The notes beneath the pieces are model-generated. The model had not been told where the DNA came from. It ran no database searches and worked only from the letters and a program-made list of their open reading frames with translations. Below, piece after piece: positions 40,978 through 50,034 of a DNA stretch of 64,000 bases (the stretch's first letter is position 1; each line of letters opens with the position of its first letter). Both the position numbers and the translations under genes were made by a program. The stretch is from Microbacterium sp. H83 (GTDB lineage Bacteria > Actinomycetota > Actinomycetes > Actinomycetales > Microbacteriaceae), in the NCBI RefSeq assembly GCF_001650405.1, contig NZ_LWCU01000017.1, forward strand, positions 1-64,000. Direction: 5' to 3'.

Positions 40978-41793
40978 CTACATCCCGGCGTGGTCGAACG
41001 CGATCGTGGGCACGTCCACCACGTGAGACCCCCCGTCCGCGACGATCACCGCACCGGTCACGTACGACGACTCCCCCGATCCGAGGAACCTCACCACCGA
41101 GGCGATCTCCGCCGGTCGCGCCGGGCGCCGCAGCGGCACGTCGGCGGTCACGGTGGCGTAGGCCTCCTCCCGCGTCTCGAGGCCGGCGTGCGACGCGAAC
41201 TCGTCCATCTCGTCGTCGGCCATCGGCGTCTGCACCCATCCCGGGCACACCGCGTTGACGCGGACGCCGTGTCGCCCGTAGTCCCTGGCCAGGGTGCGGG
41301 TGAGACCGATGAGCGCATGCTTGCCCACCGTGTACCCCGCGACCGAGGGTCCGGCGAACAGCCCGGCGAGCGACGAGACGATCACGATCTGACCCTTCGC
41401 TTCGAGCAGCGCCGGCAGCGCCTCCCTCGCCATGACGAATGCGGTCGTCAGATTCGCGCGGATCGCAGCCTCCCAGCCGTCGTCGTCGGTGTCCCCGACC
41501 GGCGAGAAGCCGTGTCCGCCGGCGTTGGCGACCAGCACATCGATCCGCCCGAAGGTCGCCAGCACCTCGGCGACCGCTGCCTGCGCCGAGGTCGTGTCGG
41601 CGGCATCCGCGATGATCGGATGCGCTCCCACCGCCGCCTCCACGGCCTGCAGCGGCTCGGCGCGCCGCCCCACCACCACGACGTGCGCGCCCTCCGCGGC
41701 GTAGCGTTCGGCGATCGCGGCGCCGATCCCGGTGCCCCCGCCCGTGATGACGACGACGCGTCCCGAGACGGTCGATCCGACTGCAAGTCCCAT
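40978..41793 (-). CDS. Short-chain dehydrogenase/reductase (SDR) 1
   Basis: About 271 residues from the ATG at 41793, which has AGGAGAAG upstream. Classical SDR: cofactor motif TGGGTGIG, NAG motif VANAGG, catalytic Ser in VSSLAG and Tyr-Lys in YTVGKHA, then VNAVCPGWVQTPM. The C-terminus ends DVPTIAFDHAGM. It is downstream of a second SDR gene by 32 bases on the same strand; both are divergent from the APC permease/MoaF/amidohydrolase cluster and could oxidise a hydroxy intermediate of that route. Cofactor preference is not resolved. Confidence 0.87.
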   Translation of the reverse strand: MGLAVGSTVSGRVVVITGGGTGIGAAIAERYAAEGAHVVVVGRRAEPLQAVEAAVGAHPIIADAADTTSAQAAVAEVLATFGRIDVLVANAGGHGFSPVGDTDDDGWEAAIRANLTTAFVMAREALPALLEAKGQIVIVSSLAGLFAGPSVAGYTVGKHALIGLTRTLARDYGRHGVRVNAVCPGWVQTPMADDEMDEFASHAGLETREEAYATVTADVPLRRPARPAEIASVVRFLGSGESSYVTGAVIVADGGSHVVDVPTIAFDHAGM

Positions 41794-41825
41794 GTCTTCT
41801 CCTGATTGTCCGGCGCCTTCGCGCA

Positions 41826-42644
41826 TCATGCGGGAAATCCCGATCGGGCCGAGAACCCGAAGTCACTGAGAAGGACCATCGCATTGACGGCCCGGCTGCG
41901 CGGCGACACGAGGTACGCGACGTGCGCGGCGACCTCTTCCGCGCTCTGCACGGGGAACGAGGGGTCCGAGAAGGCCTCCGATCCCAGGTCGCTCCGGCTC
42001 ATCGGAGTGTCGACCACCGACGGCGCCACGGCGTTGACCCGGATGCCGGTGCCGGCCAGATCCACCGCCAGCGATCTCCCGAACTGCACCAGGGCCGCCT
42101 TCGAGGCGCAGTACGGCACCATCCCCGGGGAGGCGACCGACGCCGAGTCGCTGGCGAGAAGCACGACGGATGCCGCAGACGCGGCGCGCAGCGACGGGAG
42201 CGCCGCGCGGATGACGAGGAAGGATCCGGTGACGTTGACCGCCATCACGGTGTTCCATGCGGCGAGCGAGATCGCGTCGATACCCCGCCCGACAGGACCC
42301 GACACCCCTGCGCAGCATACGAGCGCGTCGAGCCCGCCCAGCGCCCGCACGGCCTCCTGCACCGCTCGCGAGACCTGCTCCTCCGAGGTCACGTCGGCGA
42401 CGACGGACACCGCCCTCGGAGCACCGACACCCGCACCCGCACCAGCACCGACACCCGCACCCGCACCGGCACCGGCACCGGCACCAGCCGCGCACTCCTC
42501 GGCCACCGCCGACAGCGCTTCCGCATCCCGGTCCAGCAGCGCGACCCGCATCCCCTCGGCCACGAGCGCGAGCGCCGTGGCGCGTCCGATGCCGCTCGCC
42601 GCTCCCGTGACCAGCGCGGTCCGTCCGTGCAGCTGCAGATCCAT
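41826..42644 (-). CDS. Short-chain dehydrogenase/reductase (SDR) 2 with (Gly-Ala)n insertion
   Basis: About 272 residues from ATG 42644, with GAGGGG upstream. Cofactor motif TGAASGIG, an acidic residue after strand 2 (LLDRD) suggesting NAD, catalytic Ser in LLASDSAS and Tyr-Lys in YCASKAA. Between the second strand and the D-V motif (VADVTS) is a tract of about 24 Gly/Ala/Val residues. In other SDRs this loop lies near the adenine pocket and is short, so the tract is a surface insertion. Its DNA (42419-42490) is built of GCACCC/GCACCG hexamers. Confidence 0.83.
   Translation of the reverse strand: MDLQLHGRTALVTGAASGIGRATALALVAEGMRVALLDRDAEALSAVAEECAAGAGAGAGAGAGVGAGAGAGVGAPRAVSVVADVTSEEQVSRAVQEAVRALGGLDALVCCAGVSGPVGRGIDAISLAAWNTVMAVNVTGSFLVIRAALPSLRAASAASVVLLASDSASVASPGMVPYCASKAALVQFGRSLAVDLAGTGIRVNAVAPSVVDTPMSRSDLGSEAFSDPSFPVQSAEEVAAHVAYLVSPRSRAVNAMVLLSDFGFSARSGFPA
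42419..42490. repeat. Hexamer-rich repeat encoding Gly/Ala/Val tract in SDR 2
   Basis: Repeated ACACCC/GCACCC/GCACCG/GCACCA units on the plus strand, in the SDR frame on the minus strand. The same hexamer family occurs in the HNH gene. Confidence 0.8.
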
Positions 42645-42824
42645 GGAGCCCCTCGTGACTCCGCCCGCGCACCGGTGGTGCACTGTGAGGACGGCGATGT
42701 CGTCCCGGTCATCCTGCTCTCAGGCATCCGCTCGCAGAACGCCGCCGTCGGGGGTGTGCGCGCTGGCACCATCGTCCTTCGCTCAGGGTCAAGCGGCGCA
42801 TCCGCCACCCGAGCAGACTCGCAT

Positions 42825-42851
42825 CATCGACGATCCCCCTCGTCGTCGATG
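42825..42851. promoter_or_regulatory. Inverted repeat CATCGACGA / TCGTCGATG upstream of the APC permease gene
   Basis: 9-bp arms separated by 9 bases, 39 bases before the permease start, within the 245-base divergent region between SDR 2 and the permease. The rest of this gap shows no gene. A candidate operator or leader hairpin. Confidence 0.5.
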
Positions 42852-42889
42852 CCGCGCGAGCGCGGCCGTCACCGAGCAAAGGAGCCGCC

Positions 42890-44344
42890 GTGGCAGACCC
42901 GATCTCCTCGTCCACGACGCAGGACCACACCTCCCTCCGCCCCGGCGCCCTCGGCGTCGCCGGTATCGTCTTCCTCGTCCTCGCGGCCGTGGCGCCGCTC
43001 ACGGGCATCGTCGTCGTCGCGTCGCTCGCGATCGCGCTGGGCAACGGCGGCGGCACCCCGATGTCGTTCTTCCTCGTCGCGGCGATCCTGCTGCTGTTCG
43101 CCGTCGGCTACGCGCAGATGTCGAAGCAGCTCGTCAACGCCGGCGGCTTCTACGCGTTCGTCGTGAAGGGCCTCGGCCGCACGGGCGGACTCGTCGCCGG
43201 CCTGATCGCGACCCTCGGCTACAACTTCTTCGTCGTCGGCACGATCGGCACGAGCGGGTTCTTCATGCAGAACATCATCCGCGACCTCACCGGCCTCGAC
43301 GTGCACTGGCTGGCCTGGGGCCTGCTGTCGATCGTCGTGTGCTTCGTCCTCGCGCGGATCGGCGTCGACTTCAGCTCCAAGGTCCTCGGCGTGTGCCTCG
43401 TGCTGGAGGTGCTGATGCTCGTCGTGTTCGACATCTCGGTGCTCGTGCAGACCGGCTACGACCTGGGGGCGTTCAGTCCGGAGGCCGTGTTCTCCGGCTC
43501 GCTGCCCATCGGTCTGCTCCTCGCGGCGACCGGCTTCCTGGGGTTCGAGGCGACCGCACTGTTCAGCGAGGAGGCCAAGCAGCCGCTGCGCACGATCCCC
43601 CGGGCCACGTACACCTCGATCATCGCGATCGGCGTCATCCTGGGCGTCACGACGTGGGCGGTCGTCAGCGCCACCGGGGTCGCGCAGGCGCAGGCGACGG
43701 CGCTCGAGCACCTCCCGACCGGCGACCTCATCTTCTCGCTGTCCCAGCAGTACCTCGGCGGCCCGCTCACCACCGTGATGATGATCCTGCTCCTCGTGAG
43801 CCTGTTCGCCGCGATGCTCGCGTTCCACAACTCCGCGACGCGGTACCTGTACTCGCTCGGACGCGCCCGCATCCTGCCGCAGGCCCTCGCCCGCACCCGC
43901 CGCAACGGCGCACCGCAGCTCGCCGGCATCGTCCAGGCCTCGTTCGCGGGCGTCGTCGCGATCATCTTCGCGATCGCGGGCGCCGACCCCATCCTGACCC
44001 TCGTCCCCGCCATGCTCGGATTCGGCACTCTGAGCGTGCTGATCCTGCAGGGACTCGCGGCGATCTCGATCGTCGTGCACTTCCGCCGCAACCGGGATCC
44101 GCGCTGGTGGAGCACGTTCATCGCTCCGGGCATCGGATTCCTCGGGATCGCCGCGATCTCGGTGCTCGCGATCGTGAACTTCAACATCGTCGCCGGCTCC
44201 GAAGAGCTCGCGATCCGCCTGATGCCGCTGCTGCTCGTCCTCGCGCTGATCGGCGGCATCGTCTACGGCGCCTACCTCCGGCGATCCCGGCCCGCGGTCT
44301 ACGAGGGCCTCGCCTCCGACCTCGAGCGGTTCAGCAGCCGCTGA
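42890..44344 (+). CDS. APC-family amino acid/amine permease
   Basis: 484 residues with 12 predicted helices. The opening motif RPGALGVAGIVFLVLAAVAPLTGIVV contains the family unwound helix 1 segment. GFEATALFSEEAKQPLRTIPRATYTSI is the helix 6/loop signature of amino acid and amine transporters. AAAGGAG precedes the GTG at 42890. It starts a cluster with a MoaF-like protein and an amidohydrolase, 36 bases before the former. It probably imports an amine or amino acid; specificity is unknown. Confidence 0.88.
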   Translation: MADPISSSTTQDHTSLRPGALGVAGIVFLVLAAVAPLTGIVVVASLAIALGNGGGTPMSFFLVAAILLLFAVGYAQMSKQLVNAGGFYAFVVKGLGRTGGLVAGLIATLGYNFFVVGTIGTSGFFMQNIIRDLTGLDVHWLAWGLLSIVVCFVLARIGVDFSSKVLGVCLVLEVLMLVVFDISVLVQTGYDLGAFSPEAVFSGSLPIGLLLAATGFLGFEATALFSEEAKQPLRTIPRATYTSIIAIGVILGVTTWAVVSATGVAQAQATALEHLPTGDLIFSLSQQYLGGPLTTVMMILLLVSLFAAMLAFHNSATRYLYSLGRARILPQALARTRRNGAPQLAGIVQASFAGVVAIIFAIAGADPILTLVPAMLGFGTLSVLILQGLAAISIVVHFRRNRDPRWWSTFIAPGIGFLGIAAISVLAIVNFNIVAGSEELAIRLMPLLLVLALIGGIVYGAYLRRSRPAVYEGLASDLERFSSR

Positions 44345-44379
44345 GCCGCCGACGACACCCCGACCATCCAAGGAGAGAA

Positions 44380-45219
44380 ATGACGACGCTCAACCCCGCC
44401 GACACATCCACGTGGCTTCCGCTCGAGGGCCTCGCTCCCGGCTTCGACGCGAACAAGGCTCCTCACTCGACAGCGCTCAGCGGGCGCGAGATCACGGTGG
44501 TGGATGCTCGGGGCACCCGCATCTCGCACCGCTTCGCCGACACGACCGTCACCTGGGACTACCGCCCGGGCACAGACGACCAGACCGAAGCCGCGACCGA
44601 CACCGACGACTACGAGGCGTTCGAGGTCGACGACGAGCTCTACTTCGTGCAGTTCCACCACACCTACCGGCCCGACGAGGCGGTGTCGCTCATCGTCGAC
44701 CTCCGCCATGGCCGCGCGCTCGCCGTCATCTCGGTGATCCTCCCCGCCCCTGAGCAGGGCCGCACCCGCGTCCAGCACGTCTTCGCGCCGAGCGTCATCG
44801 AGGGCGCATCCGTGACGGGCGTCGAGCCCGCCCCGACCACGACCCTCATCGGCCGTCGCGTCGAGTGGGTCTACAGCGAGGAGCACGCCTACGAGCACGT
44901 CTACCTCTCGGAGCGCTGGTACTCGTGGCAGTGCCTCGCCGGGCCCGAGCGCGGCCTGGCCGACACCGACGAGAACAGCGTCTGGCAGGTGCGACCGGGC
45001 ATCTACGTGTTCGCGTGGCGCGAGAAGGTCATCCCGTGCGCGTCGGTGACGATCGCCGATCACCGCGACGTGAACGCCATCCGCTCGCACGGCGTGCTGT
45101 TCGGCCTCGACGAGACCGGCGAGGTGCCGACGCACTTCACCTTCGGGGCGCACGGCCGACTGATCTCGACCACCCACCACACCCCCGGTCTCGAGCCGGC
45201 GCACTTCGGGGACTCCTGA
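44380..45219 (+). CDS. MoaF-like (monoamine-regulon) protein 2
   Basis: 279 residues, paralogous to the protein at 32344. The shared C-terminal signature is LIGRRVEWVYSEEHAYEHVYLSERWYSWQCLAGPERG; the N-half has FADTTVTWDYRPG and VQFHHTYRPDEAVSLIVDL. AAGGAGAGAA precedes the ATG. The stop overlaps the amidohydrolase start (TGATG). As with the first copy, the biochemical role of MoaF-type proteins is unproven. Occurrence of both copies next to transporter genes suggests a substrate-specific step early in two related pathways. Confidence 0.82.
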   Translation: MTTLNPADTSTWLPLEGLAPGFDANKAPHSTALSGREITVVDARGTRISHRFADTTVTWDYRPGTDDQTEAATDTDDYEAFEVDDELYFVQFHHTYRPDEAVSLIVDLRHGRALAVISVILPAPEQGRTRVQHVFAPSVIEGASVTGVEPAPTTTLIGRRVEWVYSEEHAYEHVYLSERWYSWQCLAGPERGLADTDENSVWQVRPGIYVFAWREKVIPCASVTIADHRDVNAIRSHGVLFGLDETGEVPTHFTFGAHGRLISTTHHTPGLEPAHFGDS

Positions 45220-46859
45220 TGACGGCCGACCTCATCGTCACCGCGTCGGTGATCAGGACCTGTGAGCGCACCCGGCCCGTGGTCGAGGCGTTCGCGGTGA
45301 GGGGCGGTCGCATCGCCGCCGTCGGCACCCTCGATGAGGTCTCGACGCACCGAGGCCCCGAGACCCGGATGCTGGACCTCGGCGACGCCGCGGTCTACCC
45401 CGGATTCGTCGACGTGCACAACCATCACGCGCTCGCCGGGCGGACCGAGCTGTTCGAGCTCTCGCTGCCGCCGTCGCTCACTCTCGACGAGATCCTCGAC
45501 CGGGTGCGCGAGCACGCGGCCACGCTGCCGCCGGACGCATGGATCGTCGGAGGGGTCGTGGCGACCACGCTGCTGCACACGCTCGCGAGCACCGCGACGA
45601 GACGACGTCTGGACGACGCCGCGGGCGGACGACCGGTGGTGATCGTCGAGGACTCCCGGCATAACCGCTGGGCGAGCACCCGGGCCCTGGAGCTCGCCGG
45701 CATCTCGAGCGACAGCATCCCTCCCGGCGGGGTGACCGTGCTCGATCCCGACGACGGCACGCCCACCGGCGTGCTGCTGGAAGCCGCCGGCATCCCCGTG
45801 CAGGAGGCCTACGACCGCAGCGGAGGACTGTCGTCGGAGCAGCACGTCGCGGCATCCCGTCGCGGGGTGGAGATCCTCAACTCCTTCGGCATCACGACGT
45901 TCCAGGATGCCGGCGTCTCGACCGACATCCTCGCGGCCCTCGCCGCGCTCGACCGCTCGGACGAGCTGAACGCCTGGGTCGTCTCGTCGCTGCTCGTCAA
46001 CGACGAGATCTTCGGCTTCGACCCCGTCGGGGCGCCGCTGATCGACCGCGGCGAGGAGTTCCGCACCCCGCACCATCGCCCCGACTTCGTCAAGATCTTC
46101 CTCGACGGCGTCCCTCCGGCGCGGACGGCCTCGTTCCTGGACCCCTATCTCCCGGATGCCGTGCACGGAGCGCACTTCCACGGCGAGGCGACCATGACGT
46201 TCGACGAGCTGCACGGCTGGTTGCGCTCCGTCGCCGAGCGCGGTCTCGGCGCCAAGGTGCACTGCACCGGGGACGGTTCCGCCCGCCTCGTGCTCGACGT
46301 CGCAGAACGCATCCGCGCGGAGGGCCTCACGACGGCGATCCAGATCGCGCACGGTCAGTTCCTCGCGGAGTCGGACATCCCGCGACTGCGGGCGCTCGAC
46401 GTCTCCGCCGACATCTCTCCGTTCATCTGGTTCCCCGGGGTGATCCCGCAGGCGCTCACCGAGGTGCTCGGCGACCGGGCGGAGCACTCTCAGCCGAACC
46501 GCGCTCTGCTCGACGCCGGAGCGCTCGTCGCCGGCGGCTCGGACTGGCCGGTGAGCGAGTCGCCGAACACGCTCGAGGGCCTGCAGGGACTCGTGACGAG
46601 GGCCGACCCGCTCGGCCGCGCGCCCGGCGTCCTGTGGGCGGAGCAGGCGATCACCGCGGAGGAGGCGCTGGAGGTCTTCACGATCAACGCCGCGACGGCG
46701 ATGGGACTCGGCCACGAGACCGGGTCGATCGCCGTGAGCAAATCCGCCGACTTCGTCGTGCTCGAACGCGACGCGATCGCCGGCCCGGCCGAGGACATCG
46801 TTCGCACCGCTGTCCGCTCGACGTGGTTCGCCGGCCGCGAGGTCTTCACCGCGGGCTGA
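45219..46859 (+). CDS. YtcJ-type amidohydrolase (Amidohydro_3)
   Basis: 546 residues. The N-terminal composite beta domain is TADLIVTASVIRTCERTRPVVEAFAVRGGRIAAVG; the metal-binding HxH is in GFVDVHNHHALAGR. Further ligands are in CTGDGSARLVLDV and AHGQF, and the late Asp is in AGGSDWPVSESPN. Relatives include formamidases and exo-enzymes acting on N-formyl or cyclic amides; YtcJ itself is unassigned. Translational overlap with MoaF-like protein 2 and the APC permease upstream suggest it hydrolyses an amide-type intermediate of the imported compound. A terminator follows the stop. Confidence 0.88.
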   Translation: MTADLIVTASVIRTCERTRPVVEAFAVRGGRIAAVGTLDEVSTHRGPETRMLDLGDAAVYPGFVDVHNHHALAGRTELFELSLPPSLTLDEILDRVREHAATLPPDAWIVGGVVATTLLHTLASTATRRRLDDAAGGRPVVIVEDSRHNRWASTRALELAGISSDSIPPGGVTVLDPDDGTPTGVLLEAAGIPVQEAYDRSGGLSSEQHVAASRRGVEILNSFGITTFQDAGVSTDILAALAALDRSDELNAWVVSSLLVNDEIFGFDPVGAPLIDRGEEFRTPHHRPDFVKIFLDGVPPARTASFLDPYLPDAVHGAHFHGEATMTFDELHGWLRSVAERGLGAKVHCTGDGSARLVLDVAERIRAEGLTTAIQIAHGQFLAESDIPRLRALDVSADISPFIWFPGVIPQALTEVLGDRAEHSQPNRALLDAGALVAGGSDWPVSESPNTLEGLQGLVTRADPLGRAPGVLWAEQAITAEEALEVFTINAATAMGLGHETGSIAVSKSADFVVLERDAIAGPAEDIVRTAVRSTWFAGREVFTAG

Positions 46860-46874
46860 CGCCCCTGCGTTGTG

Positions 46875-46907
46875 GGCCCCGCACGACCGTCGAGGTCGTG
46901 CGGGGCC
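46875..46907. terminator. Bidirectional terminator, perfect 13-bp stem
   Basis: GGCCCCGCACGAC / GTCGTGCGGGGCC around CGTCGAG, 15 bases after the amidohydrolase stop, between convergent genes. Confidence 0.8.
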
Positions 46908-46932
46908 GACGAAGCATCGCAGACGGGCGATT

Positions 46933-47008
46933 CGGATGCCGATTCGACCCCGCACCGACGGGCGGATGCCGATTCGACCCCGCACCGCCGGTCGGATGCC
47001 GATTCGCC
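46933..47008. repeat. 30-base tandem repeat, 2.5 copies
   Basis: Units beginning CGGATGCCGATTCGACCCCG at 46933, 46963 and 46993 (the third truncated). It lies between the terminator and the GMC oxidoreductase stop at 47010, filling the rest of the convergent gap. Confidence 0.88.
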
Positions 47009-47009
47009 G

Positions 47010-48464
47010 TCAGCGAGCGAGCAGGAACCCCGCCCCGCGCTCGCCGATCATCGCGGCCGGCGCGTTCGTGTTGCCGGTGGGCACCGTCGGGATGACCGAG
47101 GCGTCGATCACGCTGAGCCCCTCGATCCCGCGCACGCGAAGCGTCGGATCGACGACCGCCTCGGCATCCGACCCCATCCGGCACGTGCCGACCTGGTGGT
47201 GGTACGTGATCGCGGTGCGCCGCACCCAGTCCTCGACCTCGGCATCCGACACCTCGGGACCGGGGTACGCCTCCACGGCGCCCCACTCCTCGGCGAGCGC
47301 GGGCTGCGCCCCGATCCGCCGGCACTGCCGCACGGAGGCGGCGAGCGCCGCGACGTCGCGGTCGTCCTCGAGGGCGGCGAGATCGATGAGCGGCAGATCG
47401 GTCACGTCCGGACCCGAGAGCGTGAGCGCACCTCGACTGTACGGAGTCACGAGACCCGCCATGAGCGTGAAGCCGTCGTCGCCTCGCGGCTCGAGCTCGC
47501 CCCACATGGGCACGGAGAAGTGGATCGGCTGCGTGTCGGGCTCGGCGAGGCCCTCACGGCTGCGCCAGAACAGGTGCGTCTGCGTCACCGAGATGCCGGG
47601 CTGCGGCGGCCCGACCGGCCGCTCGGTGGTGAAGATCACCGGCGAGAGCAGATGGTCGTGGAGGTTCTTCCCCACCTGCGGCGCATCGAGCACGACAGGG
47701 ATGCCGAGCGCTTCGAGATCCTCCACCGGACCGATGCCGGATCGCAGCAGGATGACCGGCGACCCGATGGCGCCGGCCGACAGCACGACCTCGTCTGCGA
47801 ACAGCTCCTCCCCGTCAGCGAGGCGGATGCCCCGCGCCCGGCCGCTCTCGACGATCACAGAATGCACCTCGCGTCCTGTCACGACTGTGAGCTGCTCCGC
47901 GACCGGCTGCGCATACGTCATCCAGGTGTTCACGCGTCGTCCGTCGCGGATGGTCACCTGCTGCTGCGACACCCCGTCCAGCGTGCCGCCGTTGTAGTTC
48001 GGGTTGCGCGTCAGCCCCTCCTCGACCGCCGCGTCGATGATCGACGCCTGGATCGGCGACAGGTCGTAGTCGGCGGTCACCGGGAGGAGGTCGTGCTCGA
48101 TCGCGTCGAACACGGGTTCGACGGCATCCCACCCCCATCCGGTCGCACCCGCGCGCTCCCAGCCGTCGTAGTCCGACCCGGCCCCGCGCACCCAGATCAT
48201 CGCGTTGAGCGCGTGCGATCCTCCGGTGACCTTGCCCCGGGGCAGGTGCAGTGGTCGGCCCGATGCGTGCTCCTGCGGCACCGTGAAGAAGTCCCAGTCG
48301 TCGGCGGAATGCCAGAGCTCGCCGGCGCGGGAGGGATCGTGGATCGCGGGATTCGAGTCGTAACCGCCGGCCTCGACCAGTGTGACGTCGATGCCGGCGT
48401 CGACCAGGCGGCGAGCGACGATGGCACCCGAGGTGCCCGCGCCGACGACGATGACCGACCTCAT
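47010..48464 (-). CDS. GMC-family flavin oxidoreductase (choline/alcohol dehydrogenase-like)
   Basis: 484 residues from ATG 48464, chosen because the dinucleotide-binding motif VVGAGTSGAIVARRL must lie at the N-terminus; the open frame upstream is not part of it. Family signatures are GKVTGGSHALNAMIWVRGAGSDYDGW and LSAGAIGSPVILLRSGIG, and the active-site His is in TYHHQVGTCRMG. These FAD enzymes oxidise alcohols to aldehydes. It overlaps the aldehyde dehydrogenase gene by 4 bases (ATGA), so the two should act in sequence, alcohol to acid. Choline dehydrogenase is one possibility; aryl or alkyl alcohols are others. Confidence 0.9.
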   Translation of the reverse strand: MRSVIVVGAGTSGAIVARRLVDAGIDVTLVEAGGYDSNPAIHDPSRAGELWHSADDWDFFTVPQEHASGRPLHLPRGKVTGGSHALNAMIWVRGAGSDYDGWERAGATGWGWDAVEPVFDAIEHDLLPVTADYDLSPIQASIIDAAVEEGLTRNPNYNGGTLDGVSQQQVTIRDGRRVNTWMTYAQPVAEQLTVVTGREVHSVIVESGRARGIRLADGEELFADEVVLSAGAIGSPVILLRSGIGPVEDLEALGIPVVLDAPQVGKNLHDHLLSPVIFTTERPVGPPQPGISVTQTHLFWRSREGLAEPDTQPIHFSVPMWGELEPRGDDGFTLMAGLVTPYSRGALTLSGPDVTDLPLIDLAALEDDRDVAALAASVRQCRRIGAQPALAEEWGAVEAYPGPEVSDAEVEDWVRRTAITYHHQVGTCRMGSDAEAVVDPTLRVRGIEGLSVIDASVIPTVPTGNTNAPAAMIGERGAGFLLAR

Positions 48465-49903
48465 GCCCGCGCCTTGCGCCCGGGTCCCGAGACGACCTGG
48501 GTCACGGCGACCGACTTCAGACCCTCCACACCGAACTCCAGACCGTAGCCCGAGCTCTTCACTCCCCCGAACGGCACCATCGGGTGGAGTCCGCCGTGCG
48601 AGTTGATCCACACGGTGCCCGACTCCATGCGGGTCGCCGCCTCGCGTGCCGCGTCGGGGTCGCTCCCCCACACCGAGGCACCGAGTCCGACGTCCAGGGA
48701 GTTGGCGAGCGCGAACGCCTCGTCCACGTCGCTGTACCGGACCACCGGGAGAGCGGGGCCGAACTGCTCCTCCTGCACGAGCGCCGCGTCGTTGTCGATG
48801 TCGGCGACGATCGTCGGGCGGTAGAAGAGCTCGCCCAGTTCGGTGGCGGCCTCGCCACCGGTCACCACCCGCGCACCCCGGGACCTCGCCTCCTCCACGA
48901 GCCGCGACACGATGTCGAACTGCGCTCGGTTCTGCAGGGGGCCGAGGACGTTCTGCTCATCGAGCCCGTTGCCGATGGGCACGGACTCCGCGATCGTGGC
49001 CAGCGCGTCGACGACATCGTCGTACACGGAATCGTGCACGTAGAGGCGCTTCATCGCCGCACACGTCTGGCCGGTGTTGATGAAGGCGCCCCAGAAGAGG
49101 TCCTCGGCGACGGATGCCACGTCGGTGCCGGGCAGCACGATGCCGGCGTCGTTGCCGCCGAGCTCGAGCGTGAGCCGGGCGAGGTTCCCCGCCGAGCTCT
49201 CGATGATGCGCCGCCCTGTGGCCGTCGATCCCGTGAACATGATCTTGTCGACGTCGGGGTGCGACGCGAGTCGGGAGCCCACCTCGCGGTCGCCGGACAC
49301 GCCGATGAGGACGTCGGCCGGCAGCACCTCGTTCATCACCGCGAGCATGGCCAGCACGCTCAGCGGGGTGTACTCGCTCGGCTTCGCGACCACGGTGTTG
49401 CCCATCCGCAGCGACGGACCGATCTGCCAGATCGTGATCATCAGCGGCCAGTTCCACGGGCCGATGGCCCCGACGACGCCGGCCGCCTTGTAGACGAGCT
49501 CGGCATGAAGGTTCTCGTCGTCGACCAGCACCTGGGGCTCGAGCGGGATCGCCGCGTTCGTGCGCAGCCAGGCCGAGCACGCACCGAGCTCGAAGCGAGC
49601 GTTCGGGCCGTTCAGCGGCTTCCCCTGCTCGCGCGACAGCAGGTGCGCGAGCGCCTCGGCGTTCGCGTCGATCGCGTCGGCGGCGGCCAGCAGCAGCTCG
49701 ATGCGCTTCTCGTGCCCGAGCGCCTCCCATGCCGGCTGAGCGGCCTTCGCCCGCGCGATCGCGTCGTCGAGATCGGCGACGGAGTGCACGGGAGCACGAC
49801 CGATCACCTCGCGGGTGGCGGCATCCGGAATGTCCCTTCCCTCGCCCTGCGGGGCCTGGATGCGGTCGAGCAGCGCGGCGGCTGCGGATGCGGAATCGGA
49901 CAT
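48461..49903 (-). CDS. NAD(P)-dependent aldehyde dehydrogenase
   Basis: 480 residues. Catalytic Cys281 is in FINTGQTCAAMKR, Glu247 in LTLELGGND, the oxyanion Asn in GPWNWPL, and the cofactor motif is FTGSTATGR. The end is typical: VWINSHGGLHPMVPFGGVKSSGYGLEFG. It converts an aldehyde to the acid. Genes on both sides (GMC oxidoreductase downstream, Lrp regulator upstream) fit either choline/betaine aldehyde or aromatic/branched aldehyde oxidation. It could also consume the aldehyde made by the amine oxidase at 24467; that link is inference. Confidence 0.92.
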   Translation of the reverse strand: MSDSASAAAALLDRIQAPQGEGRDIPDAATREVIGRAPVHSVADLDDAIARAKAAQPAWEALGHEKRIELLLAAADAIDANAEALAHLLSREQGKPLNGPNARFELGACSAWLRTNAAIPLEPQVLVDDENLHAELVYKAAGVVGAIGPWNWPLMITIWQIGPSLRMGNTVVAKPSEYTPLSVLAMLAVMNEVLPADVLIGVSGDREVGSRLASHPDVDKIMFTGSTATGRRIIESSAGNLARLTLELGGNDAGIVLPGTDVASVAEDLFWGAFINTGQTCAAMKRLYVHDSVYDDVVDALATIAESVPIGNGLDEQNVLGPLQNRAQFDIVSRLVEEARSRGARVVTGGEAATELGELFYRPTIVADIDNDAALVQEEQFGPALPVVRYSDVDEAFALANSLDVGLGASVWGSDPDAAREAATRMESGTVWINSHGGLHPMVPFGGVKSSGYGLEFGVEGLKSVAVTQVVSGPGRKARA

Positions 49904-49974
49904 CGGGACTCTCCTTCGAGCGGGGCGCGGGCCGAGCGACGGGCGCTCGTCTCATTGTCGGATGCCGCCCTGGC

Positions 49975-49996
49975 GCGCACTTGTCGAGGAGTGCGC
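49975..49996. terminator. Inverted repeat between the Lrp gene and aldehyde dehydrogenase gene
   Basis: GCGCACT, 8 bases, AGTGCGC in the 131-base space downstream of the Lrp stop and 72 bases before the dehydrogenase start. It may end the lrp transcript or act as an operator for the dehydrogenase. Confidence 0.45.
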
Positions 49997-50034
49997 CGCA
50001 GATGTCCGAGTGCGAAGGGATGCGCTCGCGGCCG

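Noticed and set aside
39358..41805. 815-codon plus-strand frame across the HNH gene
   Set aside because: It is the complement of the HNH gene and SDR 1; the TRTRTR run is the antisense reading of the hexamer repeat.
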